Shown here in pieces: positions 35,421 through 45,253 of a DNA stretch of 64,000 nt. Source of the DNA: Noviherbaspirillum aerium (GTDB taxonomy: Bacteria > Pseudomonadota > Gammaproteobacteria > Burkholderiales > Burkholderiaceae_D); NCBI RefSeq assembly GCF_008929045.1, contig NZ_VFAH01000022.1, positions 25,303 to 89,302 of the forward strand, in the 5' to 3' direction. The position numbers and the translations under genes were made by a program. Position 1 is the stretch's first letter. Every line of letters begins with the position of its first letter. A model generated the notes under the pieces. The model was not told the origin of the DNA and did not search any database. It saw nothing but the letters and a program-made list of their open reading frames with translations.

Positions 35421-37097
35421 ATGGGGGCAGCACTCGTGTTCAGGAACGCATGTCATTTCACTATCAAAACCAAACAGCGCCTGCTCGTCATGGTGTCTGG
35501 CGCCGCTGCCGCTGCTGTGCTGGCGGGCTGCACGACTTTCGGCGGAACATCCGCATCTGCTTGCCCGGAGCAGGCAGCCGGACCTGACACTGCCTGCACC
35601 GGGCAGGGCGCGGTACGCGGCGTGATGCAGGATGGACTGGTGGCATTCAAAGGTATTCCGTATGCGGCACCGCCGGTCGGGCAGATGCGCTTTCGTCCGC
35701 CCGCGGCACCCTCCGCCTGGCAAGGCGTGCGCGATGCTTCGGCGTTCGGACCGGTATGCCCACAATTGGATGGCAAGGAGGTCATCGGTGACGAGGATTG
35801 CCTGACGCTCAATGTCTGGAAGCCCAGGCAGGCTGGCGCCGGATCGCTGCCCGTCATGGTCTTTCTTACCGGCGGCGGCAATCATGCATTCTCGGGACAG
35901 GGATCGCCGGGCTTCGGCGGCGTCAATTACAACGGCGAGAAGCTGGTGCCGGAAGGTGTGGTTTACGTAAGCTTCAATGCGCGCCTCGGCGCACTCGGCT
36001 ATCTCGCGCACCCGGCGCTGGATGCCGAGCGCAGCGAGAGGGTTTCGGGCAACTACGGCAGCCTCGACCATATCGCCATGCTGAAGTGGCTCAAGCAAAA
36101 CATTGCGGCCTTCGGCGGCGACCCCAAGCGCATTTTCCTGTTCGGCACTTCCGCCGGCGGCGGCAATCTGTGCGCATTGATGACGGCGCCCCAGGCGCGC
36201 GGCCTGTTTCATGGCGCCGCCATGCAGAGCAGCGTGCCGACCGGCTGCGAGATGCAGACCCTGGCCGATGCGGAGAAGGGCACCGGGCAGCGCGTTGCGC
36301 AATTGACAGGCTGCGATAAGCCCGGGGCCGCAGCCAGCGAAGTCGCCGCCTGCCTGCGTGGCAAGAGCATGAAGGAAATCGTGCAGGCACTGCCGGGCAC
36401 GTTCGGCGTCTTGCCGCGCCTGTATGGGCCGAATGTGGATGGGCATGTGTTCCCGCGCCAGCCGATTGATATCATCCGAAGCCGCAACCATGCCGCCATG
36501 CCGGTCATCATCGGCAATTCGACCGATGAAACAATGCTGTTTGTCAATGCAGTCGGGCCGGTGAACGATGCGGCAAGCTATGCTGCCGGCATTGAAAAGG
36601 TTTTCGGCAGCGGCAATGCCGCGAGCATTGCGGCACGCTATCCATTGCAGGCTTATCCGTCGCCACGCGCAGCCTTTGTCAGGCTGACAACCGATGCGCT
36701 GTTCACCTGCCAGAGCCGCCGCGTCGCGCGAACGCTGACAGAAGCAGGAAATCCGCCGGTGTACCGTTACCTGTTCTCGCATACGCTGGAAAACGATGCC
36801 CAGCAAAAGGCGCTTGGCGCAGTACATACCATCGAGCATGCCTTCCTGTTTCCGTGGCAGGGCAGCTATCGGCCCACAGCCGATGATCTGAAGGTCCAGA
36901 ATGCAATGCTTGCGTATTGGAGTTCAATGGCGAAGAATGGCACGCCGGGGAGTGCAGCCGGCGTCGTCTGGCAGCCGTACACACAGGCGCACGATGCTTA
37001 TCTTGATATTGCGTCAACGATGGCATTGAAAAGCGGCGCACAGGATGCACAATGCGACTTCTGGGACGGCATAAAGCTGCCCTGGCCGCATCTCTGA
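35421..37097 (+). CDS. type B carboxylesterase, predicted lipoprotein
   Basis: 558-aa serine hydrolase of the cholinesterase/carboxylesterase family. The lipobox LAGC places Cys37 as acylated residue, so the enzyme is anchored to a membrane in the periplasm or outer surface. Family motifs: FKGIPYAAPPVGQMRFRPP, EDCLTLNVW, nucleophile elbow GTSAGGG with Ser244, and VHTIEHAFLFPW with the catalytic His. The active-site oxyanion stretch reads FLTGGGNHAFSGQG; most relatives have GGGF/HGGG there. Substrate unknown. No convincing SD; the ATG chosen gives a sensible signal. Followed by an unrelated sensor pair. Confidence 0.9.
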   Translation: MGAALVFRNACHFTIKTKQRLLVMVSGAAAAAVLAGCTTFGGTSASACPEQAAGPDTACTGQGAVRGVMQDGLVAFKGIPYAAPPVGQMRFRPPAAPSAWQGVRDASAFGPVCPQLDGKEVIGDEDCLTLNVWKPRQAGAGSLPVMVFLTGGGNHAFSGQGSPGFGGVNYNGEKLVPEGVVYVSFNARLGALGYLAHPALDAERSERVSGNYGSLDHIAMLKWLKQNIAAFGGDPKRIFLFGTSAGGGNLCALMTAPQARGLFHGAAMQSSVPTGCEMQTLADAEKGTGQRVAQLTGCDKPGAAASEVAACLRGKSMKEIVQALPGTFGVLPRLYGPNVDGHVFPRQPIDIIRSRNHAAMPVIIGNSTDETMLFVNAVGPVNDAASYAAGIEKVFGSGNAASIAARYPLQAYPSPRAAFVRLTTDALFTCQSRRVARTLTEAGNPPVYRYLFSHTLENDAQQKALGAVHTIEHAFLFPWQGSYRPTADDLKVQNAMLAYWSSMAKNGTPGSAAGVVWQPYTQAHDAYLDIASTMALKSGAQDAQCDFWDGIKLPWPHL

Positions 37098-37197
37098 CAG
37101 TACGGGGAACGGAGCCGCGCGTCTTTGCGGCGGCCATGTCCGCCAAGCGGCAGGGCATGGTGCGCGGGCAATCGCACGGTACTTAGGAAAACGAACA

Positions 37198-38469
37198 ATG
37201 TCCATATACAATGCTGCCATGCAGCCAATATGCAATTCCGGAACCGGCATGCACCATTCCCGTTCGCAACCTGAGCACAGACGCAGGCAACTCCTGGCAC
37301 TCGGACTCTTGTCCGGACTGGTTGCGCCGTTCGGCAGTGGCGCGGCCGACAACGCAGGCAAGACGCCGGTTGTCATCGGCATCGATGGAGAGTTTGGTCT
37401 GGCCAACAGTACCTCGGCCCAGGCGGTCGAGCTCGGCGTGCGAGCCGCTGCCGCGGAAATCAATGCCGCCGGCGGCGTTCTCGGCGGACGGCCGATCGAG
37501 GTCATTACCAAGGACCATCGCTCGATGCCGGCGCGCGGCATCCGCAATATCGAGGAATTCGCCGCCATGCCCAACGTGGTCGCGGTATTCGGCGGGCGCT
37601 TCAGCCCGGTCATCATCGAGCAGCTGCCGAAGCTGAAGGAAACCAAGCTGCTGTTTCTTGCGGTCTGGTCATCCGCCGACATCATTGTCGACAACGGCAT
37701 GAATCCGAATTTCATTTATCGCCTTTCGCTGCGCGACAGCCTGGCGATGCCAACCATGCTCAAAAGCGCGCGGCAGCGCAAGCTGAACAAGGTTGGCCTG
37801 CTGCTGACCAACACATCCTGGGGCAGGAGCAATCTCGCCGCGGCGGAAAAATTCGTCGAGACGGCCAGCGATATCCGCATCGTGCGCACGACCTGGTACA
37901 ACTGGCGCGACACCACGCTGGTCGACAAATATCTCAAGCTGCTCGAAGTCGGCGCGGAAGCGGTACTGCTGGTGGCGAACGACGACGAGGCGGCGGTCCT
38001 GGTGAAGGAAGTCGCTGCATTGCCGGCGCAAAAGCGCGTTCCCATTCTCAGCCACTGGGGCATCACCGGCGGCGAGTTCGTCAAGCAGGCCGGGCCGGCA
38101 CTGCATCAGGTTGATTTCACTGTCATCCAGACATTCAGTTTCTTCAATGCGGCAAGGCAGCCGCTGGAAAAATTCATGCGTACGCTGTCGTCGATCTCCG
38201 ATATCCGCAGGATAGAGGACATCCAGGCGCCGGTCGGGGTGGCGCATGCCTATGACATGATGCATATCCTGGCGCGTGCCATCGACCTTGCCGCCACGAC
38301 CGACCGTCCGGCCGTGCGCGACGCGCTGGAAAAGGTGCGCGAGCATCGCGGCCTGGTCAAGCATTACAAGCCGCCGTTCACTCCGGCGCGGCATGAAGCG
38401 CTTGGAACCGATGAACTCCTGATGGCGCGTTACCGAGAGGACGGCGTGCTGATCCCGATAAAGAAGTGA
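37198..38469 (+). CDS. periplasmic binding protein (branched-chain amino acid type) coupled to a sensor kinase
   Basis: 423-aa type I periplasmic binding protein. The N-terminus has HRRRQLLALGLLSGLVAPFGSGAA, a twin-arginine-like signal. The mature part starts KTPVVIGIDGEFGLANSTSAQAVELGVRAAAAEINAAGGVLGGRPIEV, the LivJ/HAAT signature. There are no ABC transporter genes nearby; instead the stop is 3 bases before the start of a hybrid histidine kinase. I infer a ligand receptor that signals through the kinase rather than a transport component. A second ATG at residue 18 is a possible start. Ligand unknown, possibly an amino acid, amide or urea. Confidence 0.82.
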   Translation: MSIYNAAMQPICNSGTGMHHSRSQPEHRRRQLLALGLLSGLVAPFGSGAADNAGKTPVVIGIDGEFGLANSTSAQAVELGVRAAAAEINAAGGVLGGRPIEVITKDHRSMPARGIRNIEEFAAMPNVVAVFGGRFSPVIIEQLPKLKETKLLFLAVWSSADIIVDNGMNPNFIYRLSLRDSLAMPTMLKSARQRKLNKVGLLLTNTSWGRSNLAAAEKFVETASDIRIVRTTWYNWRDTTLVDKYLKLLEVGAEAVLLVANDDEAAVLVKEVAALPAQKRVPILSHWGITGGEFVKQAGPALHQVDFTVIQTFSFFNAARQPLEKFMRTLSSISDIRRIEDIQAPVGVAHAYDMMHILARAIDLAATTDRPAVRDALEKVREHRGLVKHYKPPFTPARHEALGTDELLMARYREDGVLIPIKK

Positions 38470-38472
38470 TGC

Positions 38473-41349
38473 ATGATTTTCCAACGATCGGCTGCAGGTA
38501 GTCTGACAAGACGCTTTGCCGTCGCCAGTGCGGCGCTGGCGACGTTCGCCTTGCTGCTGACCGTGGTCTCTTCCTGGTGGCTGGTCAGCGAACAGCACAT
38601 CACCGCGATGCGCATCGTATCGAAGAAGGAAGCGGATTTTCATGCCGCTACCGTGAGCGCTTCCCTGCACGCGGTGGCCTCGCGCATGAACGAGGTTGCC
38701 AACAGCAGCATCCTCGCCACCGGCCTGGTGGACAGCGCAGGAAGGGAAACCTATCTCGCTCCCTATCTGACAAGCATCCGCCAGATCAACGGCGTGCCCA
38801 TCCAGATCCTGTTCACCGATTTTGCCGGAACGGAAATTTCCAGCAACGGGCTCGGAAGCTTCAATGAACGGGAAATGGCATGGCTGAGAAAGCATCTCGA
38901 GACGGGAAGGGAAGTCGCTGAAATCATGGATTCCAGCAGGGGGGCGGAACTGATTGCCGTCAAGATGCTGAGTTATTCGCGAACCCAGACTCCCGAAGGC
39001 GCATTGATCTACAAGCTTGTTCTGAGCGACCTGCGGCCCAATGAGATGGCGCAGCTGACCTGGTCGGACAAGCCGCATGTCGGCAGCGGAGGTACGAATC
39101 TGGTCACCGTTCCGGTCAGCATGCCGCAACCGTTCCAGCACTTGCATTTCGGGGTGGTCGAGCCGCTGCAGCCGGCTTCCGCGCGCGAACTCGCTCCGCA
39201 GTTCGCCATCATTGCCGTCATTGCGCTGGCCCTGGCGGGAACCGTGCTGGTGCTGGGCGCTCGGCTGGCGCTCCGGCTTACGCACGACCTGCGCAGGCTG
39301 GAGGTATTTTCCCGCAGCGTGGTTGACGGCGGACTGGGAACGCAGCGCGCAGCAACCGAGGGCAGCACCGAAGTGGCCAGCCTGGCGGGATCGATCAACC
39401 ACATGCTGGACCGTCTCTACCAGCAGCATGCGCAGCTCCAGGAAGAACGCGAACGTTTCCTGCAGCTCGCCAACACCATTCCCCAGCTGGCCTGGATCGC
39501 CGGTCCCGACGGCAAGATCCACTGGTACAACGACCGCTGGTATGAATACACCGGCACGTCGCCCGAACAGATGAAGGAATTCGGCTGGCGCATCGTTCAC
39601 CATCCTGCCATGCAGGATACCGTGTTCGAGCGGATGCGCGAGCTGATTGCGCAAGGCCAGCCGTTCCAGATGACATTCCCGCTGCGGGGAGCGGACGGGG
39701 AATTCAGGCCCTTCTTCACCTCGGCCGCTCCCCTGCGCGATGCCGGCGGACGCATCATGCAATGGTTCGGCACCAATACCGACGTGTCCCAGATCGAGCA
39801 GGCCGAGCGGGCGGTACGCGAGAGCGAGGAACGGTTGCGCGAAGGTCTGGTTGCGGCAAGGATGGCCGTCTGGGACTGGGATCTTTCGAATGACGCGATT
39901 CGCTTCTCGCCGAATGCGCCCGACATTTTCGGCGATACCTGGGACAGCGGAACAACGGCGTGGCGCGCGGTGCATCCCGATGACCAGATGCGGTTGCAGC
40001 GCGCGGTGGACAAGGCTGTTGCGGAACAAAGCCAGTTCAACCAAGTGGTGCGCATGATCCGTCCGGACAACGGCAATATGGTATGGATTGAATCCCGTGG
40101 AAAGGCTGTGACCGATCAGAGCGGGAAGGTCCGGTCGATACGCGGCATATCGATCGACGTGACGGTGCGCAAGAACGCCGAAGAAGCGCTGCGCCTCGCC
40201 AACCAGCGAAAGGACGAGTTCCTGGCCATGCTGGCGCATGAACTGCGCAATCCGCTGGCGCCCATCAGTACCGCCGCCGAAATCCTCAAGTTGACAGGGG
40301 CGGATGCGCAGCGGCTGCGCCAGACCAGCGAAATCATCACTCGCCAGGTCGATCACATGACCAGTCTGATCAACGATCTGCTCGATGTTTCGCGGGTAAC
40401 GCGGGGCCTGGTGAAGGTGGAAAAAGAACCGGTGCGGATTGCCGACGTGGTGGCCGGTGCCGTGGAGCAGGTCAAGCCGCTGATCGAGACGCGAAGGCAT
40501 CGGCTCAACGTGCAACCTGTGCCGCCCCAGGCCTGCGTCCTCGGCGACCGCAAGCGATTGGTGCAGATCGTCACCAACCTGCTCAACAACGCGGCCAAAT
40601 ACACCGGCGAGGGCGGCGAGATCGTATTGATGGTCGCGGTTGATGCCGACCAGATAGAGATCAGCGTGCGGGATACCGGCATCGGCATTTCTCCCGCATT
40701 GCTGCCGCATGTGTTCGAACTCTTCACCCAGGCGGAGCGCACACCCGACCGTTCGCAGGGCGGCCTTGGCCTGGGCCTTGCTCTGGTGCGCAGTCTCGTG
40801 GAATTGCACGACGGCGTCGTGGAAGCGTATAGCGAAGGAACGGACAAGGGCAGTCTGTTTACTGTAAAGCTGCCGAGGCTCGGATTTGAAATCATCGAGC
40901 CCAGTCATGTACCTGTCGTCGACGGGGCGCGGGTAAGCAAAGGCATGCATGTCATGATCGTCGATGACAACATCGATGCGGCGCACAGTCTCGCAGTCCT
41001 GATGGAAGCGGAAGGCTATCGGGTCAGCGTCGAATATTGTGCCGACAAGGCGCTGGAACGCGCAATGGAAGATCCGCCCCAGGTCTTCCTGCTCGATATC
41101 GGGCTTCCCGAAACCGATGGCTATACGCTGGCGCGCCAGCTGCGGTCCTTGCCTTCATGCGCGCATGCGCTGCTGATCGCTGTCACCGGTTACGGCCGCA
41201 AGGAAGACATCGACCGTTCCCAGGCCGCGGGATTCGATCATCATCTGGTCAAGCCGGCCACGCGGCAGGCCCTGGTGGATATTCTCGCGCGCTCGCATGC
41301 TGCGCCAGACCCTGTATCCGGTTCGGATGAACCGGCCGCGATGCAATAA
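38473..41349 (+). CDS. hybrid sensor histidine kinase/response regulator
   Basis: 958-aa inner-membrane kinase. TM helices at about residues 17-39 and 243-262 enclose a periplasmic sensor region. A HAMP linker, two PAS domains (about 325-440 and 450-570), HisKA with phospho-acceptor His589 in [15 protein letters not shown], HATPase_c with the N box [10 protein letters not shown] and G boxes ([16 protein letters not shown]), and a C-terminal receiver with phospho-acceptor Asp875 (FLLDIGLPE) follow. No separate DNA-binding regulator adjoins, so output must go to an unlinked partner. It is translationally coupled to the preceding binding protein. Convergent with the aminotransferase gene. Confidence 0.93.
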   Translation: MIFQRSAAGSLTRRFAVASAALATFALLLTVVSSWWLVSEQHITAMRIVSKKEADFHAATVSASLHAVASRMNEVANSSILATGLVDSAGRETYLAPYLTSIRQINGVPIQILFTDFAGTEISSNGLGSFNEREMAWLRKHLETGREVAEIMDSSRGAELIAVKMLSYSRTQTPEGALIYKLVLSDLRPNEMAQLTWSDKPHVGSGGTNLVTVPVSMPQPFQHLHFGVVEPLQPASARELAPQFAIIAVIALALAGTVLVLGARLALRLTHDLRRLEVFSRSVVDGGLGTQRAATEGSTEVASLAGSINHMLDRLYQQHAQLQEERERFLQLANTIPQLAWIAGPDGKIHWYNDRWYEYTGTSPEQMKEFGWRIVHHPAMQDTVFERMRELIAQGQPFQMTFPLRGADGEFRPFFTSAAPLRDAGGRIMQWFGTNTDVSQIEQAERAVRESEERLREGLVAARMAVWDWDLSNDAIRFSPNAPDIFGDTWDSGTTAWRAVHPDDQMRLQRAVDKAVAEQSQFNQVVRMIRPDNGNMVWIESRGKAVTDQSGKVRSIRGISIDVTVRKNAEEALRLANQRKDEFLAMLAHELRNPLAPISTAAEILKLTGADAQRLRQTSEIITRQVDHMTSLINDLLDVSRVTRGLVKVEKEPVRIADVVAGAVEQVKPLIETRRHRLNVQPVPPQACVLGDRKRLVQIVTNLLNNAAKYTGEGGEIVLMVAVDADQIEISVRDTGIGISPALLPHVFELFTQAERTPDRSQGGLGLGLALVRSLVELHDGVVEAYSEGTDKGSLFTVKLPRLGFEIIEPSHVPVVDGARVSKGMHVMIVDDNIDAAHSLAVLMEAEGYRVSVEYCADKALERAMEDPPQVFLLDIGLPETDGYTLARQLRSLPSCAHALLIAVTGYGRKEDIDRSQAAGFDHHLVKPATRQALVDILARSHAAPDPVSGSDEPAAMQ

Positions 41350-41401
41350 CCATGCAGCCGGAGAGCCGGGTGCGACGGCTGCGGTAACAGCCGCCTTGCC
41401 G

Positions 41402-42595
41402 TCAGCTTCCCGACAGGCCCTTTTCCAGTTCGGCGATACCCGACGGCAGATCGACCGATGCGCCGGCATATTGCATGCTTGTTCCCAGCGCGTGCAATGT
41501 GCGGAACAGGTTATGCGCGCGGCTCTGCTCGCCCATCTGGCCAATGCGCACGATATTGGCGCCGAAGGATCCGGAAATCTCCACCCTGTGCACGCGCGAC
41601 ATGTGGGTGCGCACCGCATCGCCCGACACGCCGTCGGGGACGGTGATGCCGACCACCGAATTCAGCCGCACGTCGCGCGGCACCGGCAGTTCCAGTCCCA
41701 TGGCCTCGATGCCCCGCTGCAGCGCCAGCGAGCACAATGCATGACGCTCGAAGCGGCGCGGCAGGGTCTCCTCGCATACCAGCCGCAAGGCTTCATGCAG
41801 CGCCAGTATGCCTGACACCGGAGCCGTATAGTGATAGGACTTCTGATTCCAGAACTTGTCGGCCAGCAGCGCATCCAGGCACCAGTGGGTCAGGGCATGC
41901 CGGCGCGCGGCGATGCGGCTCCAGGCATTCTCGGAGAATGCCAGCAGCGACACGCCGGGAATGGAAGACAAGCCTTTCTGGCCGCCGGTGATGACGGCAT
42001 CGATCTTCCAGCGGTCCATTTCCAGCGGCATGGTGCTGAGTGTGCAGACGGCATCGACGATCACCATGCATCCGTAGCGATGGGCCAGCCGCGAGATGGA
42101 TTCGAGGTGCCGATTGAACACGGTGTTCGAGGTCTCGCCTTGCACGATGGTCAGCGTGCGGAAGTCGCCCTGCTTCAGGTAGTGTTCCACTTCCTCCGGT
42201 TCGGCGGCGCTGTTTGACGCGATCTCCAGCGTAACGACCTCGCCGCCGACGCGGGTCGCCATGTCGGCCATGCGCCGGCTGAAATAGCCGTTGCACACGG
42301 CCAGTACCTTGCTGCCCGGTTCAACCAGGTTCACGATCGCCATTTCCATCGCCGCCGAACCCGGGCCTGCCACGCCGAGCACATGTGGCGACGCGGTCTG
42401 GAATACATAGGCGCCCATTTCCTTGACCTGCTCGATGACCTTGTTCATGGTCTCGCCAAGATGATTGATGACGATCGAGTTGGCATAGGCCACCTTGTGC
42501 GGAATCGGGACCGGGCCCGCGCCCATCATCAGCAAAGGTTCCTGCGGCAGCAGATGGTCGAGGGAGGAGACGTTCGGTGGTTGCAGTGTTTCCAT
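41402..42595 (-). CDS. class V aminotransferase (alanine-glyoxylate / serine-pyruvate type)
   Basis: 397-aa PLP enzyme. The substrate-phosphate region LLMMGAGPVPIPHKV opens the fold, with GSAAMEMAIVNLVEPGSKVL, VQGETSNTV and VDAVCTLSTMPLEMDRW next. The PLP lysine is Lys207 in ITGGQKGLSSIPG. The start is placed at METLQPPNVSSL; the open frame extends further but adds 44 unlikely residues. It is similar to pyridoxamine-pyruvate and alanine-glyoxylate aminotransferases (AGXT/SgaA), probably linking glyoxylate or pyruvate to Gly/Ala. Substrate uncertain. A short hairpin GGCTG..CAGCC lies between this gene and the kinase stop. Confidence 0.88.
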   Translation of the reverse strand: METLQPPNVSSLDHLLPQEPLLMMGAGPVPIPHKVAYANSIVINHLGETMNKVIEQVKEMGAYVFQTASPHVLGVAGPGSAAMEMAIVNLVEPGSKVLAVCNGYFSRRMADMATRVGGEVVTLEIASNSAAEPEEVEHYLKQGDFRTLTIVQGETSNTVFNRHLESISRLAHRYGCMVIVDAVCTLSTMPLEMDRWKIDAVITGGQKGLSSIPGVSLLAFSENAWSRIAARRHALTHWCLDALLADKFWNQKSYHYTAPVSGILALHEALRLVCEETLPRRFERHALCSLALQRGIEAMGLELPVPRDVRLNSVVGITVPDGVSGDAVRTHMSRVHRVEISGSFGANIVRIGQMGEQSRAHNLFRTLHALGTSMQYAGASVDLPSGIAELEKGLSGS

Positions 42596-42826
42596 GACGG
42601 GAATGGTTTTCCAGGAAAGTGGCGAAGGACTTGTCAGCTTAACGGCGCCGTTTTGCGCCAGTCCCAATACACTTTGCGAAATAGTTGCATCGGGTGGCCC
42701 GGGCGATCCACCGGTACAGTGGAGCAACGGCGCAGCGGCAGATGATATAGTCGTGACGCTTTCGCTCCATTTCCATCAGCCATACCGTCCCCGTACCCGT
42801 GCGGCGCCGCGGACGCAAGCCAGTTC

Positions 42827-43567
42827 ATGACTCCTGACCATTTCATTCCTGACAGGGCGCCCCGCCTCGTGTGCGGCCGCTGCCGCCGCCCGCAGTCCGT
42901 CTGCGTTTGCCACTGGGTTACGCCGCTCGAACCGATTCCCGAGGTACTGATTCTTCAGCATCCGCTCGAAAGCAGGCAGGCGAAGGGCAGCGCGCTGCTG
43001 CTTCATCTGAGCTTGAAAGGAAGCCGGCTGGTGGTTGGCGAGACATTTGACGCCGAGGAATTGCAGCGTTTGCTGCATGCGCCTTTCGAAAACCCTGCCG
43101 GGGTTGAGGCACAGACCGCCGTTTCCGGAGGCGGGCAGATCCGGCCGATACTGCTGTATCCGGATTTGCCGCATACGCACGATCTGCGAGACGTGGGCAC
43201 GGCGCAGCAGGCGCAGAAGACGCAGGAAGCATTGCTGCCGTCCGCCCAATACGGCACAGCCGCCATTCCTGCAGCGCCTTGCCGCCTGCGCCTCGTGGTG
43301 CTCGACGGTACATGGCGTAAAAGCAGGAAGATGCTGTTCCTGAATCCGGCGCTGCGCGACCTGCCGAGAATGTCCTTGCAGCAGGTCGCTCCGTCCCGCT
43401 ACCGCATCCGCAAGGCGCATGCGCCCGATCAGCTCTCCACGCTGGAAGCAACGTGCCAGGCGTTGGCGCAACTCGAAGTCGACCAGGAAAAATTCCTCCC
43501 CTTGCTGCAGGCGTTCGACGGCTTTGTCGGGGAGCAGCTTTCCCGCGTGCCGTCTTCCCGGCAATAA
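42827..43567 (+). CDS. tapT: DTW-domain tRNA-uridine aminocarboxypropyltransferase (TapT-like)
   Basis: 246-aa SAM-dependent enzyme that makes acp3U in tRNA (position 47 in characterised E. coli TapT). The N-terminal Zn-type cluster CGRCRRPQSVCVC has Cys16, 19, 26 and 28. The family motif DTW appears as DGTW (Asp160-Trp163) in LDGTWRKSRKMLFLNP. The central SRYRIRKAH and C-terminal STLEATCQAL complete the DTW domain. The N-terminus MTPDHFIPDRAPR is plausible. It is divergent from the aminotransferase gene with a 230-bp gap. Confidence 0.88.
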   Translation: MTPDHFIPDRAPRLVCGRCRRPQSVCVCHWVTPLEPIPEVLILQHPLESRQAKGSALLLHLSLKGSRLVVGETFDAEELQRLLHAPFENPAGVEAQTAVSGGGQIRPILLYPDLPHTHDLRDVGTAQQAQKTQEALLPSAQYGTAAIPAAPCRLRLVVLDGTWRKSRKMLFLNPALRDLPRMSLQQVAPSRYRIRKAHAPDQLSTLEATCQALAQLEVDQEKFLPLLQAFDGFVGEQLSRVPSSRQ

Positions 43568-43723
43568 AAACCGGCAACGGCATGGCTTGTGCGCCGCGCG
43601 GGATGCGTGCTGCCGCATCGGTCGTACCGGCTTGTTTCGAAGGGTTCGCGGTCCAACGCCGGCGGGCATGGGTTTCGCTTCAGCGTTCTTTCCCAACAAG
43701 ACATTCTGAAGAAAGGAGCAAAC

Positions 43724-43951
43724 ATGAGTCGAATCAAGGCGGCAATCGATGATGACGGCGAGCAAAGCTCCGTCGAATTCTCGCTCGACGAAGTGATCGC
43801 CCATCACCATCACGGCGCTGCATGGAAGGACATGAACGACGATGACCGCATGTCCCTGATCAAGGACTATGCGGCATGGCTGTACTCGCGGCAGAACGGC
43901 CGTGCAGGCGATCTGCGTGTGAGCGTCAGCCCCGGCGCACTCAATAGCTGA
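43724..43951 (+). CDS. hypothetical small protein (75 aa)
   Basis: Not recognised. The acidic peptide MSRIKAAIDDDGEQSSVEFSLDEVIAHHHHGAAWKDMNDDDRMSLIKDYAAWLYSRQNGRAG has a His-tetrad (HHHH) and a Trp/Asp-rich helix. AAGAAAGGAGCAAAC before the ATG is a strong ribosome site. The His4 run with acidic context could bind metal. Single gene. Confidence 0.65.
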   Translation: MSRIKAAIDDDGEQSSVEFSLDEVIAHHHHGAAWKDMNDDDRMSLIKDYAAWLYSRQNGRAGDLRVSVSPGALNS

Positions 43952-44020
43952 GTCCATTGTTTAGGTCCAATATTGAGGGGAAGGCGCCCTTCCATCGGCA
44001 GATCCTTGGTAGTTTTTACC

Positions 44021-44051
44021 GCAGGCGCGCAAGCATGGCATGCGCGCCTGC
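44021..44051 (+). promoter_or_regulatory. hairpin in the leader of the 183-aa gene
   Basis: Perfect 10-bp inverted repeat GCAGGCGCGC / GCGCGCCTGC, 28 bases before the start codon and about 18 before the ribosome site. It is either a terminator of the preceding gene (no T-run follows) or a leader structure. Confidence 0.45.
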
Positions 44052-44078
44052 CGCCCCTTGCACGCAACAGGAGAGTGT

Positions 44079-44630
44079 ATGACCCCGGAAATACTGGAAG
44101 TCGGCAAGACATATAACGGCACATTGCTCGAGACCGATTCGGCCGTCTTCGAATTTTCTAAATCTGGTCCCGAACTTCGCCTGTTTTTCGCAGAACCACC
44201 CGATGGTCTGGTGCGCACTGTCGCAGAAGAGGAGGTGCGGATCGGTGTACTGCAGGTCGAGGACATTGCGGTCGTGCCATGGCAGATCGGCGACAGAATG
44301 ACGGGCGATGCCCAGTTCCATGTCTTTCTCTATCCACCGGAAACGCGGCCGGTACCGGAGGTATTGAGCCAGGACAGCCGATATACCCTTTACCTCAGCC
44401 TCATCGACCGCAGCAGCGGGTTGATCAAGGTCGTGCGCAGGCTATGGCTGTCGACGGCGATGAGCGACCGCCTCAATGAGATCATTGCGTATCAGCACGG
44501 CAACCATATCGGCAGGGAAGAATATGATGCGCAGGTCAGCATCTACCAGAACCGGTACGCCGATGTGACGCAGGCTATTCGCGATGCGACCATCTTCGAG
44601 CCCCTGCAGCCCGTGCACGGTTCATCATGA
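44079..44630 (+). CDS. hypothetical protein (183 aa)
   Basis: Not recognised. It is a beta-rich soluble protein (YNGTLLETDSAVFEFSKSGPELRLFFAEPPDGLVRTV; FHVFLYPPETRPVPEVL) ending in a helical part (TAMSDRLNEIIAYQHGNHIGREEYDAQVSIYQNRYADVTQAIRDATIF). GGAG lies 7 bases before the ATG and a hairpin terminator follows the stop, so this looks like a complete single-gene unit. No signal peptide. Confidence 0.7.
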   Translation: MTPEILEVGKTYNGTLLETDSAVFEFSKSGPELRLFFAEPPDGLVRTVAEEEVRIGVLQVEDIAVVPWQIGDRMTGDAQFHVFLYPPETRPVPEVLSQDSRYTLYLSLIDRSSGLIKVVRRLWLSTAMSDRLNEIIAYQHGNHIGREEYDAQVSIYQNRYADVTQAIRDATIFEPLQPVHGSS

Positions 44631-44647
44631 TTCGAACCTGTCATGCA

Positions 44648-44667
44648 TTCCCGCGAGAGGGCGGGAA
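44648..44667 (+). terminator. hairpin after the 183-aa gene
   Basis: TTCCCGC-gagagg-GCGGGAA, a 7-bp perfect stem, 18 bases after the stop. No T-run; confidence moderate. Confidence 0.5.
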
Positions 44668-44681
44668 GCCATCATAACGGG

Positions 44682-44745
44682 TCGGCTGCCGCGTTGGGAC
44701 GCCTTGCCGTAACGCGTTACTGTCGCGTCGTTCAGCTTGACAGCC
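44682..44745 (-). repeat. family C repeat, copy 3
   Basis: Ends GGCTG / CAGCC and the family core GCCGCGTTGGGACGCCTTGCCGT..CG.GTTACTGTCGCGTCGTTCAG. The stop codon of the next minus-strand gene lies inside it. Confidence 0.55.
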
Positions 44746-45013
44746 TGCCCGCACCCAGCACCCGCATCAGCGCATCCTTTCCATGCAGCCGCAACTGCCT
44801 TTCCAGCTGTTCGCGCGCAGTGTGCTCGGTGCCTTGCGGACCGCTGGTGATGCGCTTGCCGGACGAGCGTTCGGTGATGGCCCAGCCGCCGCGCTTGTCG
44901 TACAGCCAGGCGTGCAGGATGAATTGCAGCTCTTCAAAGTCTGGCACCACGATCTCTTCGCCGATCAATTCCTGTGCTTGTCCGAATTCATTCTGAATCA
45001 AGAATTTTTCCAT
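44732..45013 (-). CDS. hypothetical protein (93 aa)
   Basis: Not recognised. MEKFLIQNEFGQAQELIGEEIVVPDFEELQFILHAWLYDKRGGWAITERSSGKRITSG... is a small soluble protein with a Trp-containing beta part and a basic helix REQLERQLRLHGKDALMRVL. The ATG has no clear SD. The stop codon is provided by the family C repeat at its 3' end. The 240 bases upstream hold no gene I can support. Confidence 0.6.
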   Translation of the reverse strand: MEKFLIQNEFGQAQELIGEEIVVPDFEELQFILHAWLYDKRGGWAITERSSGKRITSGPQGTEHTAREQLERQLRLHGKDALMRVLGAGRLSS

Positions 45014-45253
45014 GATTGAGTTTGGCAGGTAGATGACCCCTCATGAAGACAGAGTGCGCGCGCGCAGCCGGGTTCCGCAGGAACTGCTGTTCCGTTGTTC
45101 CGCATCGGCGAGAACGAAAATGCATCAGGGAACTTGAGATTTCTCGAAGGCCGAACAGGCAGGATTGCGACAATGGGAGTGCCTGCAGCAAGAGTTTTGG
45201 CAGGCAAGAACAAATTCGGGAAATGCATAGTCCTATTGATATCGGCCATCAAT

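Noticed and set aside
35406..36839. 477-codon minus-strand frame
   Set aside because: Antisense shadow of the carboxylesterase gene.
37669..40986. 1105-codon open frame on the minus strand
   Set aside because: It is the antisense shadow of the binding protein and hybrid kinase genes, whose domains are unmistakable; the minus product has no recognisable domain and an Arg/His-rich shadow composition.
44630..44660. GATTCGAACC motif resembling a reversed tRNA T-arm
   Set aside because: No cloverleaf can be completed around it; it is part of the gene end and a terminator hairpin.
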